From: Corynebacterium aquatimens
GTDB lineage: Bacteria > Actinomycetota > Actinomycetes > Mycobacteriales > Mycobacteriaceae
Direction: 5' to 3'
DNA length: 64,000 nucleotides
Assembly (NCBI RefSeq): GCF_030408395.1
Contig: NZ_CP046980.1
Span: 1,240,001 to 1,304,000, forward strand
The notes beneath the pieces are model-generated. The model was not told where the DNA came from, ran no database searches, and worked only from the letters and a program-made list of their open reading frames with translations. The position numbers and the translations under genes were made by a program. The first letter of the stretch is position 1. Each line of letters opens with the position of its first letter. Positions 52,867 through 60,715 of this stretch are shown piece by piece.

Positions 52867-53505
52867 TTAAAGTTCTTTTTCACCATTGTCATCGTGAGTA
52901 ACATCAGTCTCACCAGACTCAGATTCATCTCGATCAGTGGGGCTGGTATCTGCGGGATCGAGGTTGATGTCCCCTTCTTCGACGCCGAGCGTGCGCATCA
53001 GTTCCTGGAAGTCGGCGTCGGCCTGGGCGTCACCGCTGGCGGAGTATGAACCTTCACCGTTGTCCGCGGTGGAGAGTGAGATGCCGAAGAACTCCTGTGC
53101 ATCCTCTGGCGTGAGGCGAAGTGACGCTTGATTGAGAACGGCCTCATCGACTTCGATCTCAAGGTCGAAGAGTTTGGCCATCGCGAGAGCATCGCACGGT
53201 CGACAATCAAGCTCGGTGCCGGTCTCCGTTGCAAGCTCGCACATGAAGACACCCTCGTGATAACCGGTGATCTCTACGCGCGCGAGTCCCCCACCCAATT
53301 GATCAAGCGCATCGAAGAGAACCTCGAAAGTATCAGGCCGCCTCGGTTCCCACTCGTTTAGCCGGGCCGCTAGTTTGGCACCTTCAAACGGCGGCAGCCA
53401 CAACGGGATGAAGCGGCCATGTTCTTCAGCATGAAGCAGGGCGCACAGAAAGTTCTCCGGGCCCACGGGATAGACGCCACACAGCGTCACCGGTACAGAG
53501 GTCAT
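52867..53505 (-). CDS. BNR-family bifunctional nuclease domain protein
   Basis: A 212-residue protein of the DUF151 / bifunctional nuclease family (about 1-145), with conserved IPLWLPPFEGAKLAARLN, LDCRPCDALAMAKLF and a C-terminal acidic low-complexity tail (about 150-212: many Asp/Glu/Ser). Plant and Thermotoga relatives show nuclease activity; the actinobacterial role is unproven. It lies between two MerR regulators, 14 bp after the upstream one, as in mycobacteria (Rv1829). The acidic tail is unusual compared with the compact family core. Confidence 0.88.
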   Translation of the reverse strand: MTSVPVTLCGVYPVGPENFLCALLHAEEHGRFIPLWLPPFEGAKLAARLNEWEPRRPDTFEVLFDALDQLGGGLARVEITGYHEGVFMCELATETGTELDCRPCDALAMAKLFDLEIEVDEAVLNQASLRLTPEDAQEFFGISLSTADNGEGSYSASGDAQADADFQELMRTLGVEEGDINLDPADTSPTDRDESESGETDVTHDDNGEKEL

Positions 53506-53519
53506 GAATGAAGTCCCCT

Positions 53520-54269
53520 CTACCCGAGGGTGCGGCGAAGTTCACCCATGAGAACGCCAAGGTGAATGTTCGCCAGATGGGTCGTCATTTCCTGCGCCAC
53601 GTCCGCAGCGTTCTTGCGGGACCCAGTCTTACCGGAGGCCGCCACGGGGCCAGCAACTTGGGCAACCAGCCCTGCTTGCCGGACCGCCGCTTGCCGCAGC
53701 GATTTCAGGTGGCGGGCATCAATACCCTGCTTCTTTAGAGCAACGGCCGAGGTAACAATCTGGGAGTCCTCAGCACGGAAAAGACCGGACGCATCAGGCG
53801 TGATCAAGCCAATGCCCATCAACTCAGAGATGAAAGCCTGCTCAACGTGGGCTAGCTCCGCGAGCTCAGTGTCAGTGACCCGACCGCCCGCTGTAGCCGG
53901 CGACACCTCCGGTGCCGCAATCTCCTCAATCGCGGCAAGGCCCGGAGCGGAAATCCCGCCAGACAAAGCAGATGGCTCCCCCGCATCCATTGCTTCGAGC
54001 TGCTCGCGGATGACCTTCAACGGAAGGTAATTGTCCCGCTGGGTAATCAGGATGAAGCGGAGGCGCTCAATGTCCTCATCGGTAAAGCGGCGGTACCCAG
54101 ACTGTGTTCGCTGGGGCGTGATCAACCCCTCGGATTCCAAGAACCGCAGTTTTGACACCGTGACGTCCGGAAACTCATCGCGCAAACGTTCAATGACCAC
54201 GCCAATGGACATGGTCTTGTTGCTTGTGCGTGCGGCGGGCTGGGCCGCAGTTTTTCGGATAGCGCTCAC
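53520..54269 (-). CDS. MerR-family regulator (Rv1828-like)
   Basis: A 249-residue DNA-binding protein with the MerR motif near residues 20-95 (MSIGVVIERLRDEFPDVTVSKLRFLE; TQSGYRRFTDEDIERL). A central linker and a helical effector domain (about 130-249) follow, and no metal-binding cysteines are seen. It lies between odhI and the BNR gene. The mycobacterial orthologue binds promoters through an unusual MerR architecture; the regulon here is unknown. The start is GTG at 54269. Confidence 0.9.
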   Translation of the reverse strand: MSAIRKTAAQPAARTSNKTMSIGVVIERLRDEFPDVTVSKLRFLESEGLITPQRTQSGYRRFTDEDIERLRFILITQRDNYLPLKVIREQLEAMDAGEPSALSGGISAPGLAAIEEIAAPEVSPATAGGRVTDTELAELAHVEQAFISELMGIGLITPDASGLFRAEDSQIVTSAVALKKQGIDARHLKSLRQAAVRQAGLVAQVAGPVAASGKTGSRKNAADVAQEMTTHLANIHLGVLMGELRRTLG

Positions 54270-54303
54270 GTGTGTTGTTGGATTCTAGAATCTAAAAGGG
54301 GGC

Positions 54304-54732
54304 TTAGTTGTCCTCAGCAATGAAGACCAGACGGAACTTACCAATCTGAATCTCATCGCCGGTGGAGAGCACCTGGGAGTTACGCGGCTCGCGGTTAACG
54401 TAGGTGCCGTTGAGCGAACCGACGTCCACGACCTCGAACTCGCCAGCGTTGCGACGGAACTCGGCGTGACGGCGGGAAACGGTCACGTCGTCGAGGAAGA
54501 TGTCTGCCTCCGGGTGGCGGCCAGCGGTGGTGGTGTCCTGGTCCAGCAGGAAGCGGGCCCCAGCGTTCGGGCCACGCTTGACCACCAGCAGGGCTGCGCC
54601 GTCTGGCAGGCCTTCAATGCCACCTACCTTGTCGTGTGCGGTGGCGGTCGATTCCATCTCCTTCAGAAGATCCGCGCGGAAAACCGATGTGGTTTCTACC
54701 TGTGCCTCCGGCGTGCCGGTGTTCTCGCTCAT
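54304..54732 (-). CDS. odhI: FHA-domain oxoglutarate dehydrogenase inhibitor OdhI
   Basis: OdhI (GarA in mycobacteria) binds and inhibits the E1 subunit of 2-oxoglutarate dehydrogenase. Phosphorylation by PknG or PknA/B/L closes the protein and relieves inhibition, shifting flux between the TCA cycle and glutamate. The 142-residue protein keeps the N-terminal ETTSVF motif with Thr14 and Thr15, the known phospho-sites. The FHA domain (about 55-130) has AGRHPEADIFL, VSRRHAEF and GSLNGTYVN, the phosphopeptide-binding Arg, Ser, His and Asn. A GGAG-containing leader precedes the ATG. Confidence 0.97.
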   Translation of the reverse strand: MSENTGTPEAQVETTSVFRADLLKEMESTATAHDKVGGIEGLPDGAALLVVKRGPNAGARFLLDQDTTTAGRHPEADIFLDDVTVSRRHAEFRRNAGEFEVVDVGSLNGTYVNREPRNSQVLSTGDEIQIGKFRLVFIAEDN

Positions 54733-54877
54733 TATTTCTCCTGGCTCATTACTAGATGGCTCTTCATTAAACGTCGATCAGCGCCCGAAAGGCTCCAAAG
54801 GTTCAGCTTCAAAGTTTCATACGCGTCGAATCATTAAACATCATACCGACTTCACCCGACGCTTTGGGGCGTAGTGG

Positions 54878-57175
54878 TCATCGGAAGATGCTCGCGATGC
54901 CAGAAATCACGGAATTGCCCTGGCCCGCCAGCGGATTATCGGAAACCATGTACGTCCACGTGGCGCTCGGGCGCTTCCATCCGGCGTCCTCCAGGTGCGC
55001 ACCGTCGTGGTCAATCTTGACATCCAAGAACGTCTCCACGGCTCGGTCAACTGCCCGGTTGGCCAAATCCTTGAACTCACGCACGGCAATGCGGTGGAAC
55101 TCCACGATCGGCGTTTCCCTTGCAATTGCCCGCAAGTGAATGGATTCGCGCACGTCATCCATGTGCGCCAAGTGTTCGCTCCACTCATCATCCAGGTGGA
55201 ACAGCATGATCTCCCGCGCGGCTTGGTCCAGTGTGTCGCGGTCGATCTGGTCGTCGATAAGCGCCGCCGCACGTTCGGGCGCACGTTGTTCGAGCTCTTT
55301 CCACGCCTGGTCCGTATCTAACAGCTGAGCACGTCGCTTATCGACAATCTCACGGTGATCTGCCAGCAACTGGTTGTACTTCCACGTCTGCGCATGGATT
55401 TCCAGCAATTGGCCTTCGGTGACGCGCTGGCAGTGTTCAACGAAGTCCTGGACGCGTTTGGAGTCAATGCGGCCAGTTTCATCCGGACGCGCTGTCACTG
55501 ACACATCTGCCCCACCGGTGGTAACAATGTCGTCTTCAAGCGAGACGAAGAACAGGCTCAGGCCCGGATCACCCTGGCGGCCGGCGCGGCCCCGCAGCTG
55601 GTTGTCCAAACGGGACGTGCGGTACCGCGACGTTCCGATCACGGCTAGCCCGCCGAGTTCGGCGACGGCCTCGTAGTCTGATTCGTCGGCTCCGCCGAGG
55701 CGGATGTCCGTGCCGCGTCCCGCCATCTGGGTCGATACAGTCACCCGCCCGATGTCACCGGCTTCTGCGACGATGCGGGCTTCCTCCGCGTCATTCTTCG
55801 CGTTGAGAACGCTGACCTTAATGTCGCGAGATTCCAACGCCGCCGCGAGCGCTTCTGATTCCGCAACGTCGTGGGTACCCACCAGAACCGGCTGACCGGA
55901 TTTGTGTACAAACTCAATCTCATCGACGATCGCGGCGAATTTCTCCTCCACGGTGGCGTAAATCCGATCGGCTTCATCGAACCGCTTCAGTGGCTTGTCA
56001 CGGTCGATCACAGAGACGTGCAGATCGTAGAACTGGCGCAGCTGGTCGGTTGCTTCCACTGCCGTGCCCGTCATGCCGCACACCAGCGGGTAACGGCGCA
56101 TGAGCGCCTGCAAAGTAATCGAGTCCAGGATGCGACCGCCGTCGGAAACATCCAGTCCCTCTTTCGCTTCGACCGCTGCTTGGAGGCCATCGGGCCAGCG
56201 CTGAAGATCCGCCACGCGTCCCTTCGAAGCATCAACGAGGTCAATCTTGCCGTCGCGCACGATGTAGTGAACGTCGCGCGTGAGCAACGCTTTCGCGTGC
56301 AGCGCAAGGTTGACGCGAACCAGAATCGTTCCGATGTTCTCGTCCGAATAGAGGGAATCGATGCCCAGCGCCTTCTCCACTTTGGCCGCGCCCTCATCCG
56401 TTAAGAACGCGTTCCTGCGGTCAGCGTCGATCGTGTAGTCCTTGCCTTCCACCAACCTCGACACCGCGGCAGTGATCTCCCCCGTCGCTTGTTTACCGGG
56501 CTGGGACCCCGCTAGCACCAGCGGTACTAACGCCTCATCCACCAGCACGCTGTCAGCCTCATCCACTAGGGCGACATCCGCATCCGTTTGCACGGTTTGG
56601 TCGCGGTGGGTGATTTGATTGTCCCTCAAGTGGTCAAACCCGATTTCCGTCACCGGCGCGTACACGATGTCGGAGAGGTAGTTTTCCCGCCGCTTCTCCC
56701 GCGGCGTTGATTCTGTCACCGACGCCACGCTCAACCCGAAGAATTCCACCAGGGGGCGCATCCATTCCGCGTCACGGTCTGCAAGGTAGTTGTTCACCGT
56801 GATCACATGGACCCGCTTACCGGTGAGCGCGAATCCCGTCGCCGCCATCGCACCCACGAGCGTCTTACCCTCACCGGTGGCCATGTGGATCACGTCGCCC
56901 TCGAGCAAGCGCAGCACGCCCTGGTTCTGCACGTTGAACGGACGCATCCCGATCGTGCGGGAGGATGCTTCCAACAAGATCGCAAGAAACGCTGGCTTAT
57001 CAACGATCTTCCCGTCGCGCACGACGTCCCTCACTGCCGCCGCCAAGGCGGCGTCGTCAAGCGAAGCGTACTTCTGCGCGACGCCCTCTACCTGCGCAAC
57101 GATGCCCTTAGACTTTTTGTTGTTGCGCTCAGCAGTTGAGCCCATCGCCTTCCAAAACCAGTCGAATTTGCCCAT
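54878..57175 (-). CDS. secA2: Accessory Sec ATPase SecA2
   Basis: SecA2 is a second SecA motor exporting a small subset of proteins. The 765-residue length is shorter than SecA1 and lacks a zinc-binding C-terminal tail. Walker A MATGEGKT is near residue 100, the DEADSV motif near 200, and the MAGRGTDI and RGRAGRQGDPG helicase motifs follow. I chose ATG 57175 (MGKFDWFWKAMGS), the typical SecA2 N-terminus, over the upstream in-frame start at 57271, which would add 32 unlikely residues. It is located upstream of odhI in transcription direction, as in mycobacteria. Confidence 0.95.
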   Translation of the reverse strand: MGKFDWFWKAMGSTAERNNKKSKGIVAQVEGVAQKYASLDDAALAAAVRDVVRDGKIVDKPAFLAILLEASSRTIGMRPFNVQNQGVLRLLEGDVIHMATGEGKTLVGAMAATGFALTGKRVHVITVNNYLADRDAEWMRPLVEFFGLSVASVTESTPREKRRENYLSDIVYAPVTEIGFDHLRDNQITHRDQTVQTDADVALVDEADSVLVDEALVPLVLAGSQPGKQATGEITAAVSRLVEGKDYTIDADRRNAFLTDEGAAKVEKALGIDSLYSDENIGTILVRVNLALHAKALLTRDVHYIVRDGKIDLVDASKGRVADLQRWPDGLQAAVEAKEGLDVSDGGRILDSITLQALMRRYPLVCGMTGTAVEATDQLRQFYDLHVSVIDRDKPLKRFDEADRIYATVEEKFAAIVDEIEFVHKSGQPVLVGTHDVAESEALAAALESRDIKVSVLNAKNDAEEARIVAEAGDIGRVTVSTQMAGRGTDIRLGGADESDYEAVAELGGLAVIGTSRYRTSRLDNQLRGRAGRQGDPGLSLFFVSLEDDIVTTGGADVSVTARPDETGRIDSKRVQDFVEHCQRVTEGQLLEIHAQTWKYNQLLADHREIVDKRRAQLLDTDQAWKELEQRAPERAAALIDDQIDRDTLDQAAREIMLFHLDDEWSEHLAHMDDVRESIHLRAIARETPIVEFHRIAVREFKDLANRAVDRAVETFLDVKIDHDGAHLEDAGWKRPSATWTYMVSDNPLAGQGNSVISGIASIFR

Positions 57176-57324
57176 GGGGGCCCGATCCTTCCTCCAGAAA
57201 TAGGTTCTACCGACTGTACGCGTGACCTGCCGATTACTGCGAACCAGGTCGCATGATGTAATCTCTATCAAGTTACCGCGAGGACGCCGTGACGCTTTTG
57301 ACGTGACGGATCTCTACGTAGCTA

Positions 57325-57398
57325 CGGGCTGTGGCGCAGTTTGGCAGCGCACCACACTGGGGGTGTGGGGGTCGCAGGTTCAAATCCTGTCAGCCCGA
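57325..57398 (+). tRNA. tRNA-Pro (anticodon GGG)
   Basis: A full cloverleaf can be drawn. The acceptor CGGGCTG (57325-57331) pairs with CAGCCCG (57391-57397). The D arm is GCGCAGTTTGGCAGCGC. The anticodon stem is CCACA/TGTGG with loop CTGGGGG, giving anticodon GGG. The T arm is CAGGTTCAAATCCTG. Discriminator A is at 57398. CCA is not encoded. The downstream DNA carries repeated elements and a gene remnant, as often found at tRNA integration sites. Confidence 0.95.
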
Positions 57399-57403
57399 CA
57401 ATT

Positions 57404-57570
57404 TTCTCCGAAGGTTTCGGGTTGCACGAGGACCGCGTGTCGAGGGCCGCCGCCCACGACCGATTCGCGAAACTTTGATTTGCTGTCATGGCACCGAAAT
57501 CACGCAGTGCTGTGACCTGCGACGTTGCGGGGCCTATCGAAAGTTGGATACAAATTTCGCGAATCGCCCC
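57404..57570. repeat. IR-bounded repeat element, copy A
   Basis: Copy A starts 6 bp after tRNA-Pro. It shares a 35-bp identical left block (TTCTCCGAAGG...) and a nearly identical 120-bp core with copy B. The core is bounded by perfect inverted repeats CGATTCGCGAAA (57461) and TTTCGCGAATCG (57555-57566). The interior has no coding character on either strand. Spurious open frames with a shared REICIQLSIG-like reading arise from it. Confidence 0.85.
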
Positions 57571-57700
57571 ATCGCGGGCGGGCGGGTGAATCGCTCCTTC
57601 CGGGTTAGGCGAGCTCCGGTAAGCCGCCCAGTCGCGCCCGGAGCGCGACCGAAACCCTCGGCTCGCGCGGAGTGAGGATGTAAGGAAATGACAATGCGCA

Positions 57701-57893
57701 TTCTCCGAAGGTTTCGGGTTGCACGAGGACCGCGTAACCGTGTCCAGGGAATCCGTGCCGGTTGAGTAGCCGCGGCCCACGACCGATTCGCGAAATTTTG
57801 ATTTGCTGTCATGGCACCGAAATCACGCAGTGCTGTGACCTGCAACGATGCGTGGCCTATCGAAAGTTGGATACAAATTTCGCGAATCACCCC
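57701..57893. repeat. IR-bounded repeat element, copy B
   Basis: Copy B repeats copy A about 300 bp downstream with a 26-bp net insertion between the left block and the core and few substitutions in the core. Inverted repeats CGATTCGCGAAA (57784-57795) and TTTCGCGAATC (57878-57887) are kept. The 130 bp between the copies hold no recognisable gene. Confidence 0.85.
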
Positions 57894-57915
57894 TTCCGGC
57901 CCGCTACGGCTTGAG

Positions 57916-58083
57916 GACGACCTTGATGCAGCCATCCTCTTTCTTTCCGACGTTCTGCCTACCGCCTGGCAGGGCGTGCAGTATGCCTATGTGCCGGACG
58001 GCGGAACCTTGGCCGTGCTTGGGCTCGGCCCGATTGGCCAAATGGCCAGCCGTATCGGCGCCCACTTTGACTACCGCGTTGTA
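57916..58083 (+). pseudogene. Fragment of zinc-dependent alcohol dehydrogenase
   Basis: About 56 codons read as the middle of a medium-chain zinc alcohol dehydrogenase: LFLSDVLPTAWQGVQYA followed by GGTLAVLGLGPIGQMASR, the Rossmann NAD(P)-binding motif, and the strand after it. Neither the N-terminal zinc-binding catalytic domain nor the C-terminus is present. The fragment abuts repeat copy B on one side and the esterase gene end on the other. It is a relic of a deletion, not a functional gene. Confidence 0.85.
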
Positions 58084-58111
58084 CTGCGAACGCTGTGGAG
58101 CGGCCACGGCC

Positions 58112-59083
58112 TTATTGCAGGTCGGTGGCCAGGGGCGCGCGGTATTTCACGCCGAAGAAGTTCAGAATCTGGCGTGAGGCGAAACCATCAGCGCCGTCGA
58201 ACACGATTTCCTGCGCACCGCCTGGCCAGACGTGCCGGCCGCCGTCGAGTCTGAAGTGGCGCAGCTGCGCGTCGCAGTGCACCCAGTTCTGTTCCACACC
58301 GGCGCGCGTGGATTGGCTGATGATGGGCTGCGGGTTGCAATGGTTGCGCTTCGCGGCATACTTCAGCACATCCTCCATGGCCATGTATCGACGGCCGTGG
58401 CGCTCGCCGCCACCGTATTTCATAACGGAATCATCCGTGCCGTGGAAGTCAATATGCTTGACCGGGATTGGTGTGCAGTCATCAAACACGCCTTCGTAGA
58501 AGGCAGCTGAGACAGTTGCCACGCCGGCGATCTGATGGGCGCGATTGCAGCCGATAAACGCGGCGAAACCGCCGCCATTGGACAAGCCGGTAACGAATAC
58601 CTTATGCGGGTGGACCGGGAACTCCGCGATCATCTTTTCCCGTACTTGGTCATAAAAAGCTAAGTCTTGCTCCCCCGTCGTTTCCGCGTACGGTGCAGGA
58701 GCCCAGGCCTTGTTCACGCCATCGGCGTACACGACTACGGCTTCAGCAGCATCGAAGTCCGTGAACTGTTCCATGGTCTTGGCGCTGCCTTCGAACCCGT
58801 GGAACGCGAAGATAAGCGGAATCCCACTGCGTTTCTCAATCTCCGGTGGGATGGACACGCGGTAGCCCCGCTCAAGGCCACCGGCCTTGATGGTTCTAAT
58901 CTCCGTGCGCGCTTCGCCCTGGTACTGGGGCTCAGGCGGGATATCTTCATCGCGGGAATTGAAGGTCTGCAGTTGCTCTTCAAGCATCTGCTCCTCGCTC
59001 ACGCAGGCAGTAAGCGTGCCCAAAGAAAGGGTTGCTGCAGCAAGGCAGGACGTAAGCATTTTCCGTACGGGCACTCCCGTCAT
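58112..59083 (-). CDS. PHB-depolymerase-like esterase lipoprotein (LpqC-like)
   Basis: A 323-residue exported lipoprotein with lipobox LTAC (Cys about 27) and an alpha/beta hydrolase domain of the polyhydroxybutyrate depolymerase/feruloyl-esterase type. IFAFHGFEGSAKTM is the oxyanion region, the nucleophile elbow is GLSNGGG near residue 165, Asp lies in DFHGTDDSVMKYGGG, and His in GGRHVWPGG. The natural substrate is unknown. A paralogue without signal peptide is at 59957-60703. The ATG at 59083 lacks a good ribosome site; the in-frame ATG eight codons later is possible. Confidence 0.85.
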   Translation of the reverse strand: MTGVPVRKMLTSCLAAATLSLGTLTACVSEEQMLEEQLQTFNSRDEDIPPEPQYQGEARTEIRTIKAGGLERGYRVSIPPEIEKRSGIPLIFAFHGFEGSAKTMEQFTDFDAAEAVVVYADGVNKAWAPAPYAETTGEQDLAFYDQVREKMIAEFPVHPHKVFVTGLSNGGGFAAFIGCNRAHQIAGVATVSAAFYEGVFDDCTPIPVKHIDFHGTDDSVMKYGGGERHGRRYMAMEDVLKYAAKRNHCNPQPIISQSTRAGVEQNWVHCDAQLRHFRLDGGRHVWPGGAQEIVFDGADGFASRQILNFFGVKYRAPLATDLQ

Positions 59084-59146
59084 AGTAGTCCGAAACTTGG
59101 CTGGGCTACCAAGCGAGCATCGCAGGAGCTACTACATTGATCCACT

Positions 59147-59938
59147 ATGAAACCAAGCGGCAAATCGGATCCCACGTTCAAAGACCACGCCGCACGCGCC
59201 GCAACTGGGAGCGCCTTTACGCAGGGTGCCGACAATTATGACATCGTGCGCCCAAGCTATCCGGCCGAGCTAAGTGAGTTGATTCCGCCCCGGTCCACGG
59301 TCGTGGACATCGGCGCAGGCACCGGAAAGTTCACTCAGTTGTTAACCACCGACCAGGATGCTCAAAGGACCGTGTACGCACTCGACCCGTCCGCAGACAT
59401 GGTGGCGACGCTTAGGGCTAACCTGCCGTCGATAAGCGTGTGGCGCGCAACGGCGGAAAATACCGCGATGCTCAATGCCTCCGTTGACTGCGTCACGTGC
59501 GCCCAGACATGGCATTGGCTGGACCAGAAAAAGGCATTGACCGAAGCCGACCGCATTATCCGCTCCGACGGCCGCTTGGTGCTGGTGTGGAACACTTTGG
59601 ATGTCACCCACCCCTGGGTGCTACGTCTCACCCGCATCAGCCATTCCGGCGACGTCCACCGCGAAGGCTTCTACCCCACCATTGATCCACCGTGGGTTCT
59701 CCACGAAGAACGCCGCATCAAGTGGGTACAGATGGTCACCACCGATGATTTGTTTCGGCTGGCCCGCTCACGCTCATACTGGCTCCGTGCCAACGAGGCG
59801 ACACGCGCCAAAGTGGAGGCGAACTTGTCGTGGTACCTCTTTGAGCGCCTCGGCTTCGATCCCGGCGACCTTGTTCCGCTGCCCTACCGCACGGATGCGT
59901 TTTGCTACGTGCGCGACCGCAGTGCGTGCTGCATGTAA
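59147..59938 (+). CDS. Class I SAM-dependent methyltransferase
   Basis: A 263-residue soluble methyltransferase of the UbiE/type 11 group. Motif I VVDIGAGTGKFTQLL is near residues 48-62, followed by ALDPSADMV (acidic SAM ribose ligand) and CAQTWHWLDQ. The N-terminus has AFTQGADNYDIVRPSYP, as in many YafE/Mg2+-protoporphyrin-like enzymes. The substrate is not evident. TACATT ends 8 nt before the ATG, so the transcript may be leaderless. It sits between two esterase paralogues on the opposite strand. Confidence 0.85.
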   Translation: MKPSGKSDPTFKDHAARAATGSAFTQGADNYDIVRPSYPAELSELIPPRSTVVDIGAGTGKFTQLLTTDQDAQRTVYALDPSADMVATLRANLPSISVWRATAENTAMLNASVDCVTCAQTWHWLDQKKALTEADRIIRSDGRLVLVWNTLDVTHPWVLRLTRISHSGDVHREGFYPTIDPPWVLHEERRIKWVQMVTTDDLFRLARSRSYWLRANEATRAKVEANLSWYLFERLGFDPGDLVPLPYRTDAFCYVRDRSACCM

Positions 59939-59956
59939 AGGGTGTGGTGGGGTGGC

Positions 59957-60703
59957 CTACCTACAACGCTGATCAATGCCGAAGAAGTCAAGCAGCACGC
60001 TCGTGGCATCACATGCCTCGCCCTGCCCGCCCAACGGCCAATAATGGCCAAGACCAGGCACCTGCATGTGGTCCACGGGAGCATCATTGCCATTGCGCTG
60101 GCGGAAAATGTCAACGACTTCATCCACAGCAACAACCATGTCGCCCGGAACATACTCGCCCCCGCCGTACGGAACGACAGAGTCAGTCACGCCATGGATG
60201 TTGGTGTACGGGACCGGGTAGTTCAATGGCCCCGCAAGCGCGACGCGCCGGGCGGAACCACCAACGGTGAACAAACCGGCAGCTGGGGGAATCTCCCCTG
60301 CCCCGAAGATGTGAAACGCGCTGTATATCGCTATTCCACCCCCGTTGGAAAAACCGACGAGGTAGATCCGCTTCAGGTCAACCGGGTACGACTCGCATGC
60401 CTGGCGCACCATCGCGCGGATGAATGCTGAGTCCTGCTCAATGGTTGTGTGGGCGTAACCGGCCGGCGCCCAGACGTTCCGGTACCCATCCGGTGCCACC
60501 ACCACTGCGTCGGCGCGGTAGAGCTGCGTGACCAGATTGATAAAGCTTTCACCATGGTCACCCGAACCGTGAAAGGCGACAATCAGCGGAAGCGGCAACG
60601 CTGCGTCCGTCGCCGTGTGTGCCGGCACCTGGACGTAATAGCGCCGGCGTAGCCCGTCGACCTCACAGTGCCGATGCACGCCTCCGTGCTGATCGCTGCC
60701 CAT
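59957..60703 (-). CDS. PHB-depolymerase-like esterase, cytosolic paralogue
   Basis: A 248-residue alpha/beta hydrolase closely related to the 58112-59083 product: IVAFHGSGDHGESF, nucleophile elbow GFSNGGG near residue 120, NIHGVTDSVVPYGGGEY with Asp, and GHYWPLGGQ with His. It lacks a signal peptide and lipobox, so it should stay in the cytoplasm. It is 12 bp downstream of der and is probably read from the rluB-cmk-der transcript. The two paralogues flank a methyltransferase gene on the other strand, suggesting a local duplication followed by insertion. Confidence 0.83.
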   Translation of the reverse strand: MGSDQHGGVHRHCEVDGLRRRYYVQVPAHTATDAALPLPLIVAFHGSGDHGESFINLVTQLYRADAVVVAPDGYRNVWAPAGYAHTTIEQDSAFIRAMVRQACESYPVDLKRIYLVGFSNGGGIAIYSAFHIFGAGEIPPAAGLFTVGGSARRVALAGPLNYPVPYTNIHGVTDSVVPYGGGEYVPGDMVVAVDEVVDIFRQRNGNDAPVDHMQVPGLGHYWPLGGQGEACDATSVLLDFFGIDQRCR

Positions 60704-60715
60704 CGCTTTTAGCCC

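Noticed and set aside
57404-57893. Two-repeat CRISPR or complete insertion sequence
   Set aside because: There are only two copies, the element has no transposase frame, and repeat length and spacing do not fit a CRISPR.
57322-57935. Minus-strand open frames of 133-152 codons over tRNA-Pro and the repeat elements
   Set aside because: They translate the tRNA complement and the duplicated non-coding element, contain no domain and share sequence only because of the duplication.
57811-58254. A 147-codon intact gene containing the alcohol dehydrogenase segment
   Set aside because: Homology is limited to the middle third. The start lies in the repeat element and the end runs antisense into the esterase gene, so I list it as a pseudogene fragment.
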